This document shows, in pieces, positions 59,148-64,000 of a stretch of DNA of 64,000 nt. The notes under the pieces were generated by a model. The model had not been told where the DNA came from, did no database searches, and saw only the letters and a program-made list of their open reading frames with translations. The stretch is from Entomortierella parvispora (Eukaryota; Mortierellomycota; Mortierellomycetes; Mortierellales; Mortierellaceae): contig OY752145.1 in NCBI GenBank assembly GCA_963573315.1, positions 2,108,001 to 2,172,000 of the forward strand, in the 5' to 3' direction. The stretch's first letter is position 1. Every line of letters begins with the position of its first letter. Both the position numbers and the translations under genes were made by a program.

Positions 59148-60143
59148 ATGTCTGCTGCGTTACGTGCCCTTGTCGCTACTCTTGCTCCTGAACAACGCGG
59201 AGCATTCGAGCACGCCCTTGCCGCAATCCCTGCCATCACTGAACGAGAAATCCAAGCCGACCAGCGCGATCTTGCCCGCACACTGAACAAAATCCTTAAG
59301 CCCCAAAACCCCTCACCGTATTCTGGTGCGATTGATGCCGATGCTTGCCAAAACTTTATTGACAACCAGGAGGAATACTACACCGTTGTCAGACTTGCCG
59401 ACGCTGAATGGGTCCAATATACTGCTCTCAATCTCACTGATGAGGCCAAGTCCTGGTGGCGATCTAGTGGTCTTACCCTTGCCAGTCCTTGGGACGACTT
59501 CAAGAAGGCCTTCCTCGCGTTCCACACCCCTCCCAATGCCGTTGCTGCTGCTCGTGAAGCCCTGGAGTCCCTGCGCCAAGGAAAGCGAACGGTCGCCGCC
59601 TACACACACGAGTTTCGCAAACTACGACGCCGTGTACCCACCCTTGACGACGGCACAGCTCTCCATTGGTTCATGAAAGGCCTTGTGCCTGACACCAGCA
59701 AGGAGGTCAAGTTGCGCCAGCCAGACTCCCTGGATACTGCTATCTCCCAAGCTACCCTGATCCATGCCATCCTCTTTCCTGAGGGACCGACAGTAAACAC
59801 TCCCAAAAACGAACCCTCTCCTATGGATCTGGACACTATCCACGTGGCCATCAATAACCTCACCAACAAAGTCAACAACCTCCACCGTAACAACCGCAAT
59901 GCCAACCACTCTTTCCGATACAACAACGGCAACACCAACAACCATGCTTACCCGGCGCCCCTGACCCCCGACGAGCGTGACCACCTCATGAACACCGGAG
60001 GATGTTTGCGCTGCCGTCAACCTGGTCACTTTGGGCGGGACTGCCCTAAATACGGTAACAACAACCACCAAGGACGACGACGGATCAATCAAGTAAACGT
60101 GGGCGACCCCCCCGAGTCGGGAAAAGCCCCCGGCGATCAGTAA
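59148..60143 (+). CDS. gag: Element C gag polyprotein
   Basis: 331 aa. Capsid region (about 60-190: YSGAIDADACQNFIDNQEEY ... EAKSWWRSSG ... AYTHEFRKLRRRVP) followed by an Asn-rich stretch and a CCHC zinc knuckle (CLRCRQPGHFGRDC, about 286-299) that binds the genomic RNA. The stop at 60141-60143 lies 28 nt after a C7 slippery run. Assembles the cytoplasmic virus-like particle. Same protein as the truncated copy in B. Confidence 0.93.
   Translation: MSAALRALVATLAPEQRGAFEHALAAIPAITEREIQADQRDLARTLNKILKPQNPSPYSGAIDADACQNFIDNQEEYYTVVRLADAEWVQYTALNLTDEAKSWWRSSGLTLASPWDDFKKAFLAFHTPPNAVAAAREALESLRQGKRTVAAYTHEFRKLRRRVPTLDDGTALHWFMKGLVPDTSKEVKLRQPDSLDTAISQATLIHAILFPEGPTVNTPKNEPSPMDLDTIHVAINNLTNKVNNLHRNNRNANHSFRYNNGNTNNHAYPAPLTPDERDHLMNTGGCLRCRQPGHFGRDCPKYGNNNHQGRRRINQVNVGDPPESGKAPGDQ
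60107..60113 (+). promoter_or_regulatory. Probable -1 ribosomal frameshift site (C7)
   Basis: C CCC CCC lies exactly in the X XXY YYZ register of the gag frame (GAC CCC CCC GAG). A -1 slip enters the pol frame, which is open from here to 63949. Pol has no ATG before its protease domain, so fusion to gag is needed. Confidence 0.75.
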
Positions 60144-63100
60144 ACGTCCAGGACCTGATCGTCGAAGCCCCCTCCCTTTCTCCTCTGGACAAAGGGAGTG
60201 TCCCTTCCCCCAAGCTAAGTCTCCCAAAAAAGAATAAAGACCCCGCTTCAGAATACACTCCCTCCCCCCACAATGAACACATCGAACAACAACCACACTG
60301 CCATGACCAACCCACTCACCCCACCTCGGTACCCCCTGACGATGAGGCACCACGATCAACGGTCCCCCCGACTGATCTAAACTCATCTGAGGGCGTGGAC
60401 CTGGACCCATCCCCCTCTCTTGCTGCTTTAGATCGCATCCGGTCCAAGCGACGGGCCAGACGCCTCCGCCAAAAGTCCGTGCGCCTGCACGAGTTCACCC
60501 TCAAGGAGGCCTCGCGCACACTCTTGTCGTTCCTCGGTAATGTTGCTGGTAACCCGGCTCGCATCCTCATCGATTGCGGGGCAGAAGGAAATGTGATTGC
60601 GTCATCATTTTGTAAACGACATACCCTCACTCGCACAAAAGGCCCCGCCATCCCCATCGTCCTACCCGACGGCTCCTCCTCTCTCTCTTCCACCACTACC
60701 TCCTTCTCCATCGACCGCGACTCCTACTCCGACCACCTCGAAGCCCTCATCTATCCCCTCTCCAACTACGACCTCATCCTCGGCAAACCTTGGCTCACGT
60801 CCATCAACCCTCTCATCAACTGGCGTAACAATGACCTTCACTTCACCCACAATGGTACTTCCGTTCTCTGGCGCTGTCGTGGTGCCAAGGCCAACTCCGT
60901 CACCTTTCGCTCCCAGGGTAAACTCCTCTCACATCTCCACTTCCACTCCCTTGCTGCCCAAGCAGGAAGCACCCTCTTCCTTGCTCTTGTTAAAACAACC
61001 CCTCTGACCTCGGATGTCAACGACAACGACATCAACGCCCCTTCCCCTGCTGCCCCTCCCTTACCTCCCGAAATACACTCCATTGTCCACGAAGAATTTC
61101 CCGACGTATTCCCCTCCACCCTCCCCTCAGGACTACCTCCGGATCGCGGAGACGCCATGCGTATCGAAACCGACCCCACTGCTGACCCACCCTTCCGCCC
61201 CGTCATCCGTCTATCTATCGCCGAACTGGATGAACTACGGAAGCAACTGGACGACCTCTTGAGCAAAGGATTCATCAAACCCTCAACCTCCCCCTATGGT
61301 GCACCAGTACTATTCGTGAGAAAAAAAGATGGCAGCCTAAGGCTATGTGTGGACTACAGAGGCTTGAACCGTATTACCCGCAAAAACAGACACCCTCTCC
61401 CCCGCATTGATGAACTTATAGATCGCTTCCGCGGCGCGCAGTACTTCACCAAGCTGGATCTCCTCTCAGGCTACCACCAGCAACGGATCGCCCCGGAAGA
61501 CACTCACAAAACAGCATTCCGCTGCCGATACGGTCACTTTGAATTCAACGTCGTCCCCTTTGGCTTGACAAACGCCCCAGCGTCATTCTCCAATATGATG
61601 TTGCGTGTACTGGACCCGGTCTTGGACAGATGGGTTGTTGTCTATCTCGACGATTTGCTAATCTACTCTCGCACTAAGGAGGAACACCTAAAGCATGTGC
61701 GCTCAGTCTTAACCCTCCTCCGCAAGCATGGCCTCTACGCGAAACTGTCGAAGTGCTCCTTCATGCAGGAACAAACTGAATTCTTGGGACATGTCATCTC
61801 CAAAGACGGAATCCACACGAGTGGGGGACTTGTGCGCGCTATCCGAGAATGGCCGCGCCCTCAGAAACAAAAGGATGTTCAGCAATTCATCGGCCTTGCC
61901 CAATTCTACCACCAGTACATCGCTAACTTCGCCACCATTGCATTACCCCTCACCGCGCTCTTAGGTGAAGGTGTCCCTTTCTCTTGGACCACTGAACAGG
62001 AGGCGGCATTCCAAGCCCTCAAAAAGGCGATCAGTCAGGCCCCCGTCCTGCGCATCTTCGACCCTGACCTTCTCACTACCGTTGAGACTGACGCCTCCGG
62101 CTTTGCTCTTGGAGCAGTCCTCTTCCAGACTGACGCCAACGGCGAGTCGCGTCCTGTTGCCTTCACCTCACGCAAATTAAACCCAGCGGAACGGAATTAT
62201 CCCACACACGAACAGGAACTCCTGGCCGTCGTCCACGCTCTGAAGACATGGCGCTATTACCTGGATGGATCACACTTCATTGTCTACACCGACCATGCCA
62301 CTTTGCAACACTTTCCGACCCAGCCCAAGTTGACTCGTAGGCAGGCACGATGGATGGAACTATTGCAAGAATACAACTTCACCTTCAAGTACAAAAAGGG
62401 ATCGGATAACGTCGTCCCCGACGCCCTCTCACGACGGCCTGATCACCGCGAACTCAACCAACTCTCTGTTCAACTCGACCCCGGGCTTAGGCAGCGCCTG
62501 ATTGATGGGTACAAAGCGGACCCCCGCCTTAACCCGATCTATGAAAGCTGCCTCCAGGGAAGTCCTCCTTCAAACTACTCCCTTGTTGATGACATCCTTT
62601 GCGTCCGCCGAAAAGGCACCCTCCTTGTCTGTATCCCTGCCAGCTCTGACATTCGCCTATCTCTCCTTCATGATGCCCACGACTCCGCCATAGCTGGTCA
62701 CTTCGGCTTCGACAAAACCTACGGGCATCTATGTTCTCGGTTCTACTGGCCGTCAATGGCCAAAGACACACGACAATACATCCAAAGCTGCGAATCATGT
62801 CAACGGTCGAAACCAAGCAACCGCTCCCCCTTGGGTCTCCTCCAACCACTGCCCATCCCGGACAGGGCCTGGCACACAGTAACGATGGATTTCCTCGGAC
62901 CTCTTCCCAAGACCCCTCGTGGCCACGACTGCATTGCTGTCTTTGTTGACAAGCTCACTAAGCAGGTTCACTTTGCTGCTTGCCACACAACAGATTCTGC
63001 TGCACAGACCGCTCGCATCTTCTTCGATCATGTCTTCCGACTTCACGGTATGCCCACAACCTTTGTCTCCGATCGTGACGCCAAATTCACGAGCCGCTTC

Positions 63101-63949
63101 TGGAAGGAACTGAGCCGCCTTATGGACGTTCACCTCGCCATGTCAACTGCTTACCATCCCCAGACAGACGGTCAGACAGAACGCGCCAACCGCACGCTCA
63201 TTACGATGCTTCGGAGCTTTGTCGATCAACGCCAGACTAATTGGGATCTATTGCTCTCTGCCGCCGAGTTCGCCACCAACAACGCCACACACGCCTCCAC
63301 CGGGACCACCCCCTTCTTTTTGAACTATGGGTTACATCCGACCGTACCTATGGCGCTGTTGACACCCGCTCCAGGCCCTAACCCCTCCGTTGACGAATTT
63401 GTCCAGACTCAAAGCGAGGCCCTCACAATTGCCAAAGAAGCGCTGACATTGGCACAAGAACTTCAAACCAAGAACGCAGACCGGTACCGCCGAGATCACG
63501 ACTTCGCTGTTGGTGACCAAGTCCTCCTCAACCTCGAGAACATAACGCTCGCAGCGGATCGCAGTCGCCCCTCTCGCAAACTTACTGCCCTCTCCGCCGG
63601 TCCCTACAGAATTGTGGAACAACTCTCACCCGTATCCTTCCGCCTGGACTTACCACCGTCAATGAAGATCCACCCTGTCTTCCATGTCGACCGACTTCAA
63701 CGCTACTACGCGTCGCCGCTACCCCTCGGCGCACGAGCTCCGGCACAGCCGCCTCCAGAGATTGTTGAGGACGAAGAAGAATTCGAAGTCGAAGCAATCG
63801 CCGAGCACAGACAACATGGACAAAAAGAGATAGAATACCTGATCCAGTGGAAAGGTTACGCACGGGAACAATGGACTTGGGAACCGGAAACCGGTCTAAC
63901 CCACTGCAAGAAGATTCTTAGGAAGTACAAACGCGACAACCGCCTATAA
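60113..63949 (+). CDS. pol: Element C pol polyprotein, expressed by -1 frameshift
   Basis: 1278 codons after the shift, uninterrupted. Protease: LIDCGAEGNVIA (DCG where DSG/DTG is usual). RT: LRLCVDYRGLNRIT, FTKLDLLSGYHQ, YLDDLLIYS. RNase H: VETDASGFALG, YTDHATLQHF, PDALSRRP. Integrase: H-x3-H and CESCQRSK zinc finger; core TMDFLGPLP, FVSDRDAKF, and TERANRTL. The C-terminal GPYRIVEQLSPVSFRLDLP segment precedes a chromodomain (EEFEVEAIAEHRQHGQKEI ... WKGYAREQWTWEP). All catalytic residues seen are present. Copies the RNA into DNA and integrates it, probably guided by the chromodomain to marked chromatin. Confidence 0.93.
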   Translation, partial: RVGKSPRRSVNVQDLIVEAPSLSPLDKGSVPSPKLSLPKKNKDPASEYTPSPHNEHIEQQPHCHDQPTHPTSVPPDDEAPRSTVPPTDLNSSEGVDLDPSPSLAALDRIRSKRRARRLRQKSVRLHEFTLKEASRTLLSFLGNVAGNPARILIDCGAEGNVIASSFCKRHTLTRTKGPAIPIVLPDGSSSLSSTTTSFSIDRDSYSDHLEALIYPLSNYDLILGKPWLTSINPLINWRNNDLHFTHNGTSVLWRCRGAKANSVTFRSQGKLLSHLHFHSLAAQAGSTLFLALVKTTPLTSDVNDNDINAPSPAAPPLPPEIHSIVHEEFPDVFPSTLPSGLPPDRGDAMRIETDPTADPPFRPVIRLSIAELDELRKQLDDLLSKGFIKPSTSPYGAPVLFVRKKDGSLRLCVDYRGLNRITRKNRHPLPRIDELIDRFRGAQYFTKLDLLSGYHQQRIAPEDTHKTAFRCRYGHFEFNVVPFGLTNAPASFSNMMLRVLDPVLDRWVVVYLDDLLIYSRTKEEHLKHVRSVLTLLRKHGLYAKLSKCSFMQEQTEFLGHVISKDGIHTSGGLVRAIREWPRPQKQKDVQQFIGLAQFYHQYIANFATIALPLTALLGEGVPFSWTTEQEAAFQALKKAISQAPVLRIFDPDLLTTVETDASGFALGAVLFQTDANGESRPVAFTSRKLNPAERNYPTHEQELLAVVHALKTWRYYLDGSHFIVYTDHATLQHFPTQPKLTRRQARWMELLQEYNFTFKYKKGSDNVVPDALSRRPDHRELNQLSVQLDPGLRQRLIDGYKADPRLNPIYESCLQGSPPSNYSLVDDILCVRRKGTLLVCIPASSDIRLSLLHDAHDSAIAGHFGFDKTYGHLCSRFYWPSMAKDTRQYIQSCESCQRSKPSNRSPLGLLQPLPIPDRAWHTVTMDFLGPLPKTPRGHDCIAVFVDKLTKQVHFAACHTTDSAAQTARIFFDHVFRLHGMPTTFVSDRDAKFTSRFWKELSRLMDVHLAMSTAYHPQTDGQTERANRTLITMLRSFVDQRQTNWDLLLSAAEFATNNATHASTGTTPFFLNYGLHPTVPMALLTPAPGPNPSVDEFVQTQSEALTIAKEALTLAQELQTKNADRYRRDHDFAVGDQVLLNLENITLAADRSRPSRKLTALSAGPYRIVEQLSPVSFRLDLPPSMKIHPVFHVDRLQRYYASPLPLGARAPAQPPPEIVEDEEEFEVEAIAEHRQHGQKEIEYLIQWKGYAREQWTWEPETGLTHCKKILRKYKRDNRL

Positions 63950-63961
63950 CCGAATTTTTTT

Positions 63962-63974
63962 TAAGAGGGGAAGG
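63962..63974 (+). promoter_or_regulatory. Polypurine tract of element C
   Basis: AAGAGGGGAAGG directly before the 3' LTR; primer for plus-strand DNA synthesis. Confidence 0.85.
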
Positions 63975-64000
63975 TGCAACAGAAGATTAGCTACGCTCCA
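63975..64000 (+). repeat. 3' LTR of element C, first 26 bp
   Basis: Identical to the first 26 bases of the 5' LTR; cut by the window edge. Confidence 0.92.

Larger units (their letters stand above)
58836..64000 (+). mobile_element. Ty3/gypsy element C (chromovirus), intact to window edge
   Basis: 5' LTR, PBS, gag, frameshift site, full pol, PPT and the first 26 bp of the 3' LTR, all without lesions. Inserted into pol of element D after GGGCATC. Confidence 0.93.

Overview
The window looks like nuclear DNA of an early-diverging filamentous fungus, most likely Mortierellomycota or another Mucoromycota lineage. That placement is inferred from the gene set (AzgA purine permease, paired FAD monooxygenases, Zn2Cys6 factor, class I photolyase), short GT-AG introns, long A/T homopolymers, and abundant chromovirus-type Ty3 elements. 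No rRNA or organellar genes are seen. All exon boundaries below were derived by reading splice signals and checking that reading phase stays consistent; none has been tested against transcripts.

Region 1 (1-31.6 kb) is ordinary gene-dense euchromatin, with most genes broken by introns. In order: a seven-exon FAD monooxygenase (-), a nine-exon Fab1/PIKfyve-type lipid kinase (+), a Zn2Cys6 transcription factor (-), an RBM18-like RRM protein (-), deoxyhypusine synthase (-), a CUS2/HTATSF1-like splicing factor (+), an adiponectin-receptor/Izh-like membrane protein (-), a DNAJB12/14-like ER J-protein (+), an AzgA-like purine permease (-) and a second FAD monooxygenase (-). Many neighbours are divergent (sharing 5' regions) or convergent (stops 85-200 bp apart).

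Region 2 (31.5-44.9 kb) is mixed. It holds hairpin repeats, a tRNA-Glu(CTC), a decayed tyrosine-recombinase-like gene, a class I photolyase, a Ty3 integrase relic, a 238-bp pogo-like MITE and an intact PPR-protein gene.

Region 3 (44.9-64 kb) is a transposon nest. One LTR family (here 'A', LTR TGTCACGA...TCGTGACA) has landed repeatedly, twice inside an older LTR of its own or a related family. An apparently intact hAT transposon with CGAA-rich ends lies in the leader of another Ty3 element (E). To the right, left-hand halves of elements follow one another: E gag, cut by a family-A LTR, cut by A2, cut by B, cut by D, cut by C. This is what serial insertion, each into the previous element, would produce. 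The innermost element C (58836 to beyond the window) is intact as far as can be seen: LTR, gag, a probable -1 frameshift site, and pol with protease, RT, RNase H, integrase and chromodomain. The missing right halves should lie beyond base 64000 in reverse order.
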